Assembly: GCF_902477725.1 (NCBI RefSeq)
Contig: NZ_CABSIF010000011.1
Location: 1-64,000, forward strand
Direction of reading: 5' to 3'
Source: an uncultured Desulfovibrio sp.
Lineage (GTDB): Bacteria > Desulfobacterota > Desulfovibrionia > Desulfovibrionales > Desulfovibrionaceae
Length of the DNA: 64,000 nt
Numbering within the stretch: position 1 is the stretch's first letter; the number at the start of each line of letters is the position of its first letter. The notes under the pieces are model-generated. The model saw only the letters and a list, made by a program, of their open reading frames with translations. It was not told the DNA's origin and did no database searches. This document shows positions 1-8,345 of this stretch, piece by piece. Position numbers and translations under genes: made by a program.

Positions 1-681
1 CCCCTTCTCGGCCCCCCTTGCATCCCCCCCGAAGCACCCCAAAGAGGGTTTTCAGTTTCCATAAAACGACGAGGGCGACGCGTCTTTGCTGCGGGAGCTT
101 CCCTCACTCTCTGCGCTCGCTCGGGTGATCTCCCTCCCGCCGCGTAAATGCCAGAGTCCGCTCTCGCTTCGATCAATATCCGCTTCAGCCAACTCCCCTC
201 AGTACTTTGACAAATCACAAAGCATGCTTCGTTCCCATTTCAACACCCAATGGACATGCTTACCAGCATCCAGCTTGGACAACATAGCGGAAACGATTAA
301 CAATATAAAATCATTATGTTATCTGTTGCAGCGTCAATCATCATTCAACCATGACCTGCGAATAAATTACGAATCAGAAAAATCTGTTCACCATCAGGAG
401 ATGGTCGTGGAGTCGCCTTCCTTAAACTCGCCGGAGCGAATGCGGAGGCGATGGCTGGTGTTGTGCGAATTTGCAAAATACGACTTTTGTCCCCTGAATG
501 CGTCAGCGCCGGGGTTTTGAGCGCAGCGTACTCTAGTACGTGACCATCAAAATCCCGGCGCTGACGCATTCAGGGGACAAAAGTCGGGTTTGCGTAAATG
601 CGCTCGACAGGTTCACCCACACCACAAAAACTTCTCCCCAGCTTCTACCTTTTCTCCCCGTGCCTCGCCACCATTGCGGCG
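1..681. other. Intergenic stretch without a convincing gene
   Basis: No open frame here has a ribosome binding site together with recognisable protein character. A frame at 86-520 reads through low-complexity Ser/Arg/Pro translation and ends inside an inverted repeat, and a minus-strand frame at 345-569 overlaps it. The right third carries a large hairpin (481-586). The response-regulator gene ends at 682 on the minus strand, so part of this region is its 3' flank. I see no tRNA or rRNA. Confidence 0.6.
481..586. repeat. Long inverted repeat forming a ~106-base hairpin
   Basis: The arms 481-520 and 547-586 are complementary over 40 bases with one mismatch. The central segment contains a further small palindrome (CGTAC-TCTA-GTACG). 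The structure is much longer than a usual intrinsic terminator and has no T tract next to it. It sits about 95 bases beyond the end of the response-regulator gene. A dispersed intergenic (MITE- or REP-like) element is the likeliest explanation, but no second copy occurs in this window. Confidence 0.75.
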
Positions 682-2043
682 CTATTTTCCGTCACCGAGC
701 TTTGACAGCAACGTCTTGCGGTTAATCCCCAAACGCCGCGCAGCCTCGCTCTTGTTGCCGCCAACCTGCGCCAAGGTATCCATAACCGCCAGACGCTCAA
801 TCTCCTCAAGCGTCATATTGGCAAAATCCAGCCGCGACGCCGCCGGGGCCTCCGCCTCCTGCCCGCCAATGGTAGGTGGCAGCTCGCGCTCACTGATATA
901 TTCGCCCACCAGCAGCACCACAGCCCGCTCCACGGCATTTTCCAGTTCACGCACGTTGCCGGGCCAGTTGTGCTTCAACAGGCGATCCATGGCCCCAGGC
1001 GTAAATCCCTTGACGGTCTTGCCATTGCGCTCGGCAAAAAGCTTCATAAAATGCATGGCAAGCAGGGGGATATCCTCGCCGCGCTCGCGCAGCGGCGGCA
1101 ACTGCAAGGCTACCACGTTAAGCCGGTAATACAGATCCTGACGGAAGCGCCCTTCTTCCACCTCGCGCGCCAGATCCTTATTGGTGGCCGCCAGAATACG
1201 CACATCCACCCGCACGGTCTGATCTCCGCCCACGCGCTGCAACTCGCGCTCCTGAATGACGCGCAACAGCTTTACCTGCATGGAAAGCGGAATATCGCCA
1301 ATTTCGTCCAGAAATATCGTGCCTTTGTCCGCTGCCAGAAACCGCCCCTCGCGACGCTTTTCCGCCCCGGTGAACGCGCCCTTTTCATGGCCGAAAAGCT
1401 CCGATTCAAGCAGGGTTTCCGACAGGGCAGCGCAGTTCACGGCCACATAGGGGCCGGAACGGCGATTGCTGTTGGCGTGGATGAGCTTGGCCACAACTTC
1501 CTTGCCGGTGCCGGATTCGCCCGTCACAAGCACCGTGGCCTCAGAGGGCGCAATGGCCGAAACAAGATCCAGCACCTGCCGCATGGCCTGGCTTTGCCCT
1601 ATGATGTTGCGGGCGTCCAGACCTGCCGCAAGCTCGTGGCGCAAAGTACGCACCTCGTGCCGCAGGCTGGCATGGTCCAGCGCGCGTTCAAGGGCAAGCT
1701 TGAGGGCATCAAAGGCCAGCGGTTTGGTAAGGTAGTCGTACGCCCCGGCCTTAAGCGCCTCCACGGCGCTGGAAACGTCCGAGTAGGCCGTCATGATCAG
1801 GATGGGAATTGCAGGATTGTAACCCTTGACGGCCCGTGTGGCTTCTATGCCGCTCATGCCCCCCATGCGCACATCCATAAGAATGAGGTCAAAAGGACGT
1901 TCACGACACAGTTCCAGGGCTTCCTCGCCGCTGGAGGCCCCGGTGGGCGCGTAGCCCCACTCTTCAAGCAGGGCGCGCAGCATTTCGCGGTGATTGTGGT
2001 CGTCATCCACCACCAGCAGCTGCATGGCGGGATTTGCAGTCAT
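682..2043 (-). CDS. zraR: Sigma54-dependent response regulator, ZraR/NtrC family
   Basis: A 453-residue regulator of the NtrC class. The receiver domain (about 7-120) has the acidic cluster DDD at 13-15 and phospho-acceptor Asp57 in LILMDVRMG. The AAA+ central domain has Walker A GESGTGKE (175-182), the sigma54-contact loop GAFTGA (222-227) and Walker B GTIFLDEIGD (241-250). A Fis-type helix-turn-helix (GGNKSEAARRLGINR) lies at the extreme C terminus. I chose the ATG at 2043 because AAGGA precedes it at good spacing; an upstream ATG at 2103 adds a non-homologous leader. The gene follows the sensor kinase by 75 bases. A textbook sigma54 promoter lies across the divergent region, so its target is probably the downstream metal-binding protein genes. 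The zraR name rests on context as well as domain type. Confidence 0.9.
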   Translation of the reverse strand: MTANPAMQLLVVDDDHNHREMLRALLEEWGYAPTGASSGEEALELCRERPFDLILMDVRMGGMSGIEATRAVKGYNPAIPILIMTAYSDVSSAVEALKAGAYDYLTKPLAFDALKLALERALDHASLRHEVRTLRHELAAGLDARNIIGQSQAMRQVLDLVSAIAPSEATVLVTGESGTGKEVVAKLIHANSNRRSGPYVAVNCAALSETLLESELFGHEKGAFTGAEKRREGRFLAADKGTIFLDEIGDIPLSMQVKLLRVIQERELQRVGGDQTVRVDVRILAATNKDLAREVEEGRFRQDLYYRLNVVALQLPPLRERGEDIPLLAMHFMKLFAERNGKTVKGFTPGAMDRLLKHNWPGNVRELENAVERAVVLLVGEYISERELPPTIGGQEAEAPAASRLDFANMTLEEIERLAVMDTLAQVGGNKSEAARRLGINRKTLLSKLGDGK

Positions 2044-2118
2044 AACACTATCCTTGAACTGATCGGGATTGCATGGTTCGCAAGCGTTACAGGCATGACG
2101 CAACAGTGCGGGACTGCC

Positions 2119-4101
2119 CTAACTCTTGCCGTTTACAGGCAGGGTGAGCGTAAATTCCGCCCCATGCCCCGGCGCGTTGCCAACGCTTACGCGTCCGCCG
2201 TGCCCCTCGGCAATCTGATAGACGATGGCAAGCCCAAGGCCGGTTCCCGATGATTTGGTGGTAAAGTAGGGCGTAAAAATGGAAGCCTGGATTTCTGCCG
2301 GGATGCCCGGCCCCGTGTCGGCCACGGTGATGCTGAACATGCCCTCGGGCAGCGCGCGCGTACTCACACGCAGGGTACCTCCGTGATCCATGGCCTGAAC
2401 CGCGTTGAGAAAAAGATTCAGCAGGGCCTGAGTGAGCCGCTCCGTGCTGACGCGTACCAGCGGAAAACCCGGTTCCATTTCAAAAACCACGGCAATATTC
2501 TTGGCCTTGAGGTCGGCCTCGGCAAGCCGCAACGCACGCCCTATAACTTCGCCAAGATCAGCCTGTACTGTTTCAAACGAGCCGGGACGCGCAAATTCCA
2601 ACAACTCGGAAACCACGCGGTCCAGCCGTTCCACTTCGTCAATCATGCGTTGGGCGGCTTCTTCCTCGCGCCCCCCCAGAGGCATGCGCTTGGCGATATA
2701 CAGGGCCACGCCCTTGATGGTGCTCAGGGGATTGCGGATTTCGTGCGCCACACCCGCCGCCAGATGCCCAAGGGCCGCAAGCCGGTCATTGCGCTGGGCG
2801 TCAGTCTGAAGGCGCTTCATTTCCGTAATGTCGCGCAACACAAATACGTTGCCCAAAAAAGCGCCGTCCTCATTGCGCATGGCCGCGCCGCCAAGGCTGA
2901 TGGACAGCGGTTTGATCCCCGGCACGGCGAGTGTTGTTTCCTGCTCCAGAATGCGCGATCCCTTAACCAGTTTACCCGCCAGGGCTTCCCATTCCAGGCC
3001 GGGCAGACTGTTCAGCCGCCTTGCCCGTGCGGGTCTGCCGGGCTTGTCTGGGCCGCCTTGCGAGGCCGTCGCGCCAGAAGGAAATATCTCTGCACGCTGT
3101 TTGCCAAACATGGTCAAAGCTGTGTCGTTGATCATGGCAATACGCCCGTCCGGGTCGCTGATCACCAGTCCCAGGGGGAGGTTAGCCACGACCTCTGTGG
3201 CCATGACTTGTTGATCGCGCACAATACGCCGCCAGCGCCGGTTGTTGTGCATCCAGAACAGGGAGACAAAGGCGGCTAGCCCCAAGGCGGCAGCCAGTGC
3301 GGCAGAAAGCAGGTTGTTGCGCGCGTCCTGCGCCAGAGCATCCTCAAAAGGACGCGCGTCAAAGCCCACCAAGGCCACGCCCACCACCTGCCGGGGGGCT
3401 TCCGGGCCAGGACGGGCACCAGACACACCTCTGGGCACGGGCGGCGGAGGCGGTGGATTGCCAAACACATCGAGATCATATGGGCCTCCAGCACTCTCTG
3501 GGCCATCAATCCCCATCATGCGGCCCATCATGCCCATGCCGTGGGGGCCATGCCCGCCACCCATATGTTGTTGCCCATGCGAACGGCTCAGGGGCGCAAA
3601 CACGCGAAAAACCTCAAAAACTTCCTTTCCATCCACCGTCCGCACCCGCCACATGGGCCGGTCTGAAACTTGGGTAAGGTGGGGGATATCCTGTGGCTGC
3701 ACCAGCATGGGGGTGGGGACAAATTCCGGCGCGGTGTCATCCGGCACACCGGGGATTGGCGAACTGTCGCCGCTCTGGGCTAGGATGGCCCCGCTGGTGT
3801 CTGTCACGGCCATATAGAGAATGCCGGGCTGTCGGGCGGTTTCACTGAGCAGCGGACGCAGGCCGAGCACAGCGCCGGGGCTGAGGCGCAGGCCCGTACG
3901 GGTTCCGGCTTCAAGCGCCCAGATGAGCGCCTCGGCCCTGTCCGTAAGATTGTGTACCATAAAGGCCCGTTCGCGTTGATTGCTACGAACGGAGAGCCCC
4001 ACCAGAGTCAGGCCGAGAATAAGGGCTGCCCCAATCAGCATCCAGGGTGAAAGACCCATGCGCGACAAGCGCTGGGAGAAAGATGAGCGAAAACGGATCA
4101 T
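2119..4101 (-). CDS. zraS: Sensor histidine kinase, ZraS-like, with His/Met-rich periplasmic loop
   Basis: A 660-residue membrane sensor kinase. A first membrane helix lies at about 20-38, a periplasmic domain at 40-262 and a second helix at 264-284. A PAS domain occupies about 300-430, followed by HisKA (H453 in GVAHEIRNPL) and an HATPase with N box (LFLNAVQAM) and G boxes (DTGPGIP, GTGLGLA). The periplasmic part contains a striking His/Gly/Met cluster at about 174-197 (HGPHGMGMMGRMMG) and a polyproline run. The cluster resembles the exported proteins encoded across the divergent promoter, and such residues typically bind Zn, Cu or Ag. GAGGAA precedes the ATG. It is co-directional with the regulator gene. 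The sensed ion is not determined by sequence; the Met content argues that copper or silver should be considered besides zinc. Confidence 0.88.
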   Translation of the reverse strand: MIRFRSSFSQRLSRMGLSPWMLIGAALILGLTLVGLSVRSNQRERAFMVHNLTDRAEALIWALEAGTRTGLRLSPGAVLGLRPLLSETARQPGILYMAVTDTSGAILAQSGDSSPIPGVPDDTAPEFVPTPMLVQPQDIPHLTQVSDRPMWRVRTVDGKEVFEVFRVFAPLSRSHGQQHMGGGHGPHGMGMMGRMMGIDGPESAGGPYDLDVFGNPPPPPPVPRGVSGARPGPEAPRQVVGVALVGFDARPFEDALAQDARNNLLSAALAAALGLAAFVSLFWMHNNRRWRRIVRDQQVMATEVVANLPLGLVISDPDGRIAMINDTALTMFGKQRAEIFPSGATASQGGPDKPGRPARARRLNSLPGLEWEALAGKLVKGSRILEQETTLAVPGIKPLSISLGGAAMRNEDGAFLGNVFVLRDITEMKRLQTDAQRNDRLAALGHLAAGVAHEIRNPLSTIKGVALYIAKRMPLGGREEEAAQRMIDEVERLDRVVSELLEFARPGSFETVQADLGEVIGRALRLAEADLKAKNIAVVFEMEPGFPLVRVSTERLTQALLNLFLNAVQAMDHGGTLRVSTRALPEGMFSITVADTGPGIPAEIQASIFTPYFTTKSSGTGLGLAIVYQIAEGHGGRVSVGNAPGHGAEFTLTLPVNGKS

Positions 4102-4137
4102 GAGTGTTTCCTCAACGGCGCAGTATCATAAGTATGT

Positions 4138-4205
4138 ATTTTTTACTCACCGCGCAAGCCCCCTGGTAAAAATTGGATAGCTGCCCAGCCAACTGAGTAA
4201 AAAAT
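4138..4205. promoter_or_regulatory. Paired 12-base activator-type boxes (inverted)
   Basis: ATTTTTTACTCA (4138-4149) and TGAGTAAAAAAT (4194-4205) are perfect inverted copies 44 bases apart. They lie between the sensor kinase gene and the sigma54 promoter, centred about 125-130 bases upstream of the -24/-12 element. That is the expected location for enhancer sites of an NtrC-class activator. As I recall, the E. coli ZraR site contains GAGTAAAAATGAC, which the right-hand box closely matches. Binding by the adjacent regulator is an inference. Confidence 0.65.
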
Positions 4206-4295
4206 GGACAGCATCAATCCCGACGGAGAACGCTCGATTTTCATTAATTTTATTTAATTAAGCAATTTTAGTGTATTACAAAAATTTACCCATCT

Positions 4296-4310
4296 TGGCA
4301 CGGCCTTTGC
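4296..4310 (+). promoter_or_regulatory. Sigma54 (-24/-12) promoter for the metal-binding protein genes
   Basis: TGGCACGGCCTTTGC matches the RpoN consensus TGGCACG-N4-TTGC exactly, with GG (4297-4298) and GC (4309-4310) ten bases apart. A transcript would start near 4322, about 80 bases before the SHOCT protein gene. An NtrC-class regulator gene lies immediately divergent, and a pair of inverted boxes is present upstream. Confidence 0.9.
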
Positions 4311-4401
4311 CTATACAGCATCAAACGGCGCTGAAATACGCAGCACCAATCAGAAGACAAATAACAAACTGACGGCGCAACGTCACATTGAGGATACTGA
4401 T

Positions 4402-4626
4402 ATGTATGGCTGCGATATAGGAAGCGTAATGGGATGGGGAAATGGCATGACGCACCTTATATTCATGATACTGATTATTTCCCTTGCTGTCGCTTTTATC
4501 AGCAGAATATTCCCGTCGCAGAGAAAGAATATGGATTATACAGATTCCATGGCAATTCTCAAAAGACGGCTGGCCTCAGGAGAAATCACTCTTGAGGAAT
4601 ACGAAAAACTGAAAAAATCCATCTGA
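4402..4626 (+). CDS. Small membrane protein with C-terminal SHOCT domain
   Basis: A 74-residue protein with one hydrophobic helix at about 17-36 and a C-terminal SHOCT motif (residues about 47-73, AILKRRLASGEITLEEYEKL). SHOCT segments are short oligomerisation modules often found at the end of small membrane proteins. GAGGAT precedes the ATG. It is the first gene after the sigma54 promoter and lies 41 bases before the next small gene, so it probably belongs to the metal-stress operon. Its molecular role is unknown. Confidence 0.85.
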   Translation: MYGCDIGSVMGWGNGMTHLIFMILIISLAVAFISRIFPSQRKNMDYTDSMAILKRRLASGEITLEEYEKLKKSI

Positions 4627-4667
4627 GCGGCCTTGCCTTCAGCAGGCCGAAATAAAGGAGAATATTC

Positions 4668-4841
4668 ATGAAATCTCTCAAGCTTACTCTGATTTTCGCT
4701 TCCCTGGCCCTGGTGCTGGCCTTTGCGGTAAACGCTTCTGCCGCCAACACGGTTGATACCCAGATCAGTTCCTCCTGGTGCGGAGGCGGTCAATCCGGCT
4801 CGCACGGCCCCCACGGCTATGGGCATGGCTACGGGCGCTAA
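4668..4841 (+). CDS. Exported 57-residue His/Gly-rich peptide
   Basis: A short gene, easily missed. AAAGGAG stands 7 bases before the ATG. Residues 1-25 form a signal peptide ending NASA-A. The mature ~32 residues contain a single Cys (SSWCGGG) and a His/Gly/Tyr tail (SHGPHGYGHGYGR). HGPHG also occurs in the periplasmic loop of the divergently encoded sensor kinase, and the sigma54-driven position places it in the same response. Metal binding in the periplasm is a reasonable inference. I do not recognise the family. Confidence 0.8.
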   Translation: MKSLKLTLIFASLALVLAFAVNASAANTVDTQISSSWCGGGQSGSHGPHGYGHGYGR

Positions 4842-4913
4842 CCGTCCTGGCAGCCAGAGGAAAAACCACCAAACAAACACGCAATTACCATTAAACTAAA
4901 AGGAAATACTACA

Positions 4914-5513
4914 ATGAAGACCTCCAAGATCGTTACCAGCGGCGCGGCCCTTACCCTTGCCATCTTCCTCGGCCTTTCGGGCGTTGCCTCCGCCCAGCAC
5001 GGCGACGGCCACGGCCCCGCAGGCATGGGCCCCGGCACTGGCATGGGCATGGGAATGGGCCCCGGCATGGGGTATGGCATGGGATTGTCCAGCGAGCAGA
5101 TGGAAACCATGCAGCAGATCCACCAGAGCTTTGTTGAAAAAACACAGCCCACCATGCAGCAGCATTTTTCCAAGATGGCTGAACTGAACAATCTTGCCGC
5201 CGCTGGCGCCAAGCCCGATGACGCCCGCGTCAAGGCCGCCCAGAAGGACCTGCGCGAAATCGACGCCAAGCTTTACAGCGCCAGGGCCGAAATGCTCAAG
5301 CAGATGTCCGACAAGGGCATTCCCTTCATGGCTGGCCACGGCATGGGCCGGGGCATGGGACACCGCATGGGCGGACACGGCATGGGACATGGCATGATGG
5401 GTAACGGCATGATGAATCCCGGCGACTGCCCCGGCATGTCTGGCATGGGCGGCATGGACGCGGCTGGTGCCACTGGCAACGCGGTGCAGTCCGGCGCTAC
5501 CGGAAACAAGTAA
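4914..5513 (+). CDS. zraP: ZraP-like periplasmic metal-binding protein
   Basis: A 199-residue secreted protein with a signal peptide ending at about residue 27 (GVASAQ). A Gly/Met-rich segment (28-57) is followed by a helical core (about 58-145: LSSEQMETMQQIHQSF, QKDLREIDAKLYSAR), the LTxxQ/ZraP-type fold also seen in CpxP-like chaperones. The C-terminal tail is rich in repeated GHGM/GRGM/GNGM units with many Met and His. E. coli ZraP is a zinc-responsive periplasmic chaperone. Here the Met-rich tails are longer and could bind Cu(I) or Ag(I). AAAGGAAA precedes the start. It is the third gene downstream of the sigma54 promoter, and a hairpin follows. Confidence 0.85.
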   Translation: MKTSKIVTSGAALTLAIFLGLSGVASAQHGDGHGPAGMGPGTGMGMGMGPGMGYGMGLSSEQMETMQQIHQSFVEKTQPTMQQHFSKMAELNNLAAAGAKPDDARVKAAQKDLREIDAKLYSARAEMLKQMSDKGIPFMAGHGMGRGMGHRMGGHGMGHGMMGNGMMNPGDCPGMSGMGGMDAAGATGNAVQSGATGNK

Positions 5514-5566
5514 CCTCACAGCAGCGCACCGAGCAGCCCGTTTAAGGGCAACGCACCTCCATAAAG

Positions 5567-5600
5567 CAAGCCTCCGGAACCGCATGATTCCGGAGGCTTG
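5567..5600 (+). terminator. Hairpin after zraP-like gene
   Basis: A perfect 13-bp stem (5567-5579 with 5588-5600) closes an 8-base loop. No T tract follows directly, so it may be a weak terminator or an mRNA 3'-end stabiliser, with the stronger bidirectional terminator about 90 bases further on. Confidence 0.6.
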
Positions 5601-5686
5601 AGCATTTACGCAGCACCATATGCCGCACTGACCGCCATGCGCAAAAAAACCGCCCGCTCATGGGAGCAGACGGCCTGATCACAAGA

Positions 5687-5724
5687 AAAAACCGCCGTGA
5701 AACCCTGATTTCACGGCGGTTTTT
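5687..5724. terminator. Bidirectional intrinsic terminator
   Basis: A perfect 16-bp stem (5687-5702 with 5709-5724) closes a 6-base loop. A-rich and T-rich ends serve both strands. It lies between convergent genes, the zraP-like gene (+) and the gene ending at 5737 (-). Confidence 0.92.
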
Positions 5725-5736
5725 CTGTCCGGGCGG

Positions 5737-6249
5737 CTATGCGGTATAGTCACCCCTATTGAACTTGATTTTTTCTGTCGTTGTCATCACGTCAAGCTCG
5801 TTGACCAGAGAATCAAGCCCAGCATTCTGGCCGCGTACAGAGGCCGTGCTGTTCTTGAGGGCGGAAACCTGCCCGTCTATCCCCTGCAACAGGGAATAGG
5901 CTTCGCGCAAGGAACCATTCTGGCCCGAGGAGCCCAGGGCGTTAACGTACGAATCCCACATGTCCAGCGTGCCGGAAGCCTGTGAAAAGGCACTCTGGAT
6001 AACGTCTTCGTCCACATCTACCGATTCGGACTGGGTGGAGCCAAGCAGCATCTGACTGATCATGGATGCTTGCGAAGCCTGCCCCGCCGCCGTTGTGGGG
6101 AACGCAGAAGATGCAGCGGCATTTTCAAGGCCCATCTGTTCGCTCAAAGCCGCCTCAAAGCCGCCCTGCGCCGTCTGCGCTCGGGTTGTGCCCGGGGTCT
6201 GGCTCTGCTGGCGTAACAGCGCCTCAAGTTGATCGTTGGTAACTTTCAT
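5737..6249 (-). CDS. Conserved hypothetical protein
   Basis: A 170-residue protein from the ATG at 6249, preceded by GGAGG; an upstream ATG at 6339 lacks such support. It is hydrophilic and Gln/Ser/Ala-rich in the N-terminal half (DQLEALLRQQSQTPGTTRAQ), with acidic and helical stretches after about residue 75 and no signal peptide or membrane helix. The style resembles low-complexity flagellar or export accessory proteins of sulfate reducers, but I recognise no domain and propose no function. It is a single-gene unit with a strong terminator behind it. Confidence 0.7.
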   Translation of the reverse strand: MKVTNDQLEALLRQQSQTPGTTRAQTAQGGFEAALSEQMGLENAAASSAFPTTAAGQASQASMISQMLLGSTQSESVDVDEDVIQSAFSQASGTLDMWDSYVNALGSSGQNGSLREAYSLLQGIDGQVSALKNSTASVRGQNAGLDSLVNELDVMTTTEKIKFNRGDYTA

Positions 6250-6547
6250 GTCGCCTCCAGGGTTGGCGTACTGCCGTTGCAGAAAAAATGCAAAAATCCT
6301 GCCACAAAGGCTCACTTCCATAACAGGCTGATTTTTCACAGGCTGGCAGAAGTTACGGGGAAAAAATTTCCCTGCCCCTTGGCGGCGTTAGGCGAAATGT
6401 CTTGTCTATTGTGCCGAAAAAAACTACCATTTATTACAGATGAAGGCAAAGGATAAAGGCTGCGACCCCAAACCAACCCCCTCTTGGTCGGCCATATTCA
6501 GCCAGCCCGTTAATCAATCTGCCTACCGGGGGGAACAGGAGTTTGCC

Positions 6548-7000
6548 ATGAAGGATATCAAGAAGATTCTTTGCGCGGTAGACCTTTCCGAACACAGCAA
6601 GGAAGTTGCCGAATACGCGGTGCTTCTTGCCAAGGGCCTCAATGCGAGCGTGCTTGTTGTATACACTGCCCCCTCGCTGAGCCAGTACGTGGGCTTTCAT
6701 GTACCCCCAAACACCATTGAAAACTTTGTCGGCGAAATCGTGACCGGCGCTGAAAAGTCAATGGAATCGTTTGTGGCCGAAAATTTCGTGGGCGTTGAAG
6801 CCAAGGGGCAGGTGCTCATCGGCTATGCCGCCGAAGAAATCCTCAACCGCGCCCGTGAAGAAAAGGCCGACCTTATCGTTATGGGCACCCATGGCCGCAA
6901 GGGCATTGACCGCATTCTTTTCGGCTCTGTGGCGGAAAAGGTGGTCAAGAACGCCGACATGCCCGTGCTGACAGTGCGCCCCACAGAAGCAGGCGAATAA
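6548..7000 (+). CDS. Universal stress protein, UspA family
   Basis: A 150-residue single-domain Usp protein. The N-terminal strand KKILCAVDLSEHSKEV and the ATP-binding signature near the C terminus (GTHGRKGIDRILFGSVAEKVV, the G-2x-G-9x-G-S/T pattern) place it in the ATP-binding UspA/MJ0577 class. The start at 6548 follows AGGAG; a longer frame from 6440 has no support. It is a lone gene. Members respond to starvation, redox or envelope stress; the signal here cannot be told from sequence. Confidence 0.92.
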   Translation: MKDIKKILCAVDLSEHSKEVAEYAVLLAKGLNASVLVVYTAPSLSQYVGFHVPPNTIENFVGEIVTGAEKSMESFVAENFVGVEAKGQVLIGYAAEEILNRAREEKADLIVMGTHGRKGIDRILFGSVAEKVVKNADMPVLTVRPTEAGE

Positions 7001-7082
7001 CTGGCGGATCTGGCCCTTCCTGCATGACCGCAGGCAGTTGCGCCAGTACCAGAGCCATAAAGAAAGACAAGCTTTCCAACTT

Positions 7083-7127
7083 TTTCAGCCAGCAAGCTGT
7101 CGCATTGCGATGGTTTGCTGGCTGAAA
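7083..7127 (+). terminator. Hairpin between usp and hisC
   Basis: A 13-bp stem (7083-7095 with 7115-7127) encloses a 19-base loop. It lies 83 bases after the universal stress gene and 85 before hisC. There is no clear T tract, so termination is probable but unproven. Confidence 0.5.
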
Positions 7128-7211
7128 CATACTGCAAACGCCGCAAAACGTCTTGCGCCCCATGCGCAGCCATGAATCTTCGCCTTTGCGGGCGATACCG
7201 GTGGAGTAACC

Positions 7212-8345
7212 ATGTCCGAGATCAGTGTGCGCCAGGAAATTATGGCCCTCAAGGCCTATGTTCCCGGCCTTTCCATTGCCGAAATCCAGGATAAGTACAA
7301 CCTGCCCCAGGTTATCAAGATGGCCAGCAACGAAAACCCGCTGGGCATGCCCCCTCTGGCCCGCGAGGCTGTGGAACGCCACGCGGCCGGGGCCTTCCGC
7401 TATCCTCAGGGCGGCAATCCGCGACTGGCAAAGGCACTGGGGCAGCGACACGGCGTTGACGAGCACCGCGTGGTTGTGGGCAACGGTTCGGACGAAATCA
7501 TTGACCTGCTCATCCGCATTCTGGCGATACCCGGCGCGCACAACATTGTGTGCTTCAACCCCTGTTTCAGTATTTACCCCATTCAGGGGCGCATTTGCGG
7601 CGTAGAAATCCGGCGGCAGCCTCTCGAGGAAGATTTTTCCTTCAACTTTGCCGCCCTGCTGGAACTGGTGGACGCCAACACGCGCATTGTTTTTGTGACC
7701 ACGCCCGACAATCCCTCGGGCTTTTGCCCCCCACGCACTGCCGTGGAGGCCCTTGCGCGCGATCTGGCGCACAAGGCCCCCGACTGCCTGCTGGTGGTGG
7801 ACGAAGCCTACGTGGATTTTGCCGAAAATGAAAAAGCCGCATCCCTGCTGGCGAGCGGCATCATGCCCAAGAATACTGCCTTCATGCGCACGTTTTCCAA
7901 AAGCTTCGGGCTTGCGGGCATGCGCGTGGGCTACGGCATTTTGCCTGACCATCTGGCAGACTTTGTCTGGCGTGCGCGCCTGCCCTTCTCTGTCAATATT
8001 CTGGCGGAAGAGGCGGCTCTGGCGGCTCTGGCTGACGACACCTTTTACAACGCCACGCAGGATGCCGTGCGCACAGGCCGCAAGGAGCTGTTTGCGGGTC
8101 TGACCGCTCTGGGCTGCAAGGTGTGGCCGAGCGAAGCGAACTTTTTGATGTTCGGCATGCCCGAGGGCGCGCCCACCGCTGCCGAATGCTTTGAAACCCT
8201 GCTCGCGCGCGGCATCATCATCCGTCCGCTCAAGAGCTACAGCTTGCCGGATCTGTTGAGGGTCAGCATTGGCAACCAGCAGGAAAACCTCGCATTCCTT
8301 TCCGCCATGGCAGATATTATTGCCCGCAAAGGGGAAAAGGCATGA
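7212..8345 (+). CDS. hisC: Histidinol-phosphate aminotransferase
   Basis: A 377-residue class I/II PLP aminotransferase of full HisC length. It catalyses transfer of the amino group from glutamate to imidazole acetol-phosphate in histidine synthesis. Visible landmarks are SNENPLGMP near residue 40, the PDNPSG motif at 165-170, DEAYVDF at 197-203, the PLP lysine K230 in TFSKSFGLAGMRVGYG, and RVSIGNQQEN near the C terminus. GGAGTAACC precedes the ATG. It overlaps cmk by 4 bases (ATGA), so the two are translationally coupled. There are no other his genes nearby. Confidence 0.95.
   Translation: MSEISVRQEIMALKAYVPGLSIAEIQDKYNLPQVIKMASNENPLGMPPLAREAVERHAAGAFRYPQGGNPRLAKALGQRHGVDEHRVVVGNGSDEIIDLLIRILAIPGAHNIVCFNPCFSIYPIQGRICGVEIRRQPLEEDFSFNFAALLELVDANTRIVFVTTPDNPSGFCPPRTAVEALARDLAHKAPDCLLVVDEAYVDFAENEKAASLLASGIMPKNTAFMRTFSKSFGLAGMRVGYGILPDHLADFVWRARLPFSVNILAEEAALAALADDTFYNATQDAVRTGRKELFAGLTALGCKVWPSEANFLMFGMPEGAPTAAECFETLLARGIIIRPLKSYSLPDLLRVSIGNQQENLAFLSAMADIIARKGEKA

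Noticed and set aside
86..520. 144-codon frame at the left end
   Set aside because: No SD, low-complexity translation, and it ends inside an inverted repeat.
970..2253. 427-codon plus-strand frame
   Set aside because: It is antisense to the well-supported response regulator gene; the translation is rich in His/Gly/Arg with no domain.
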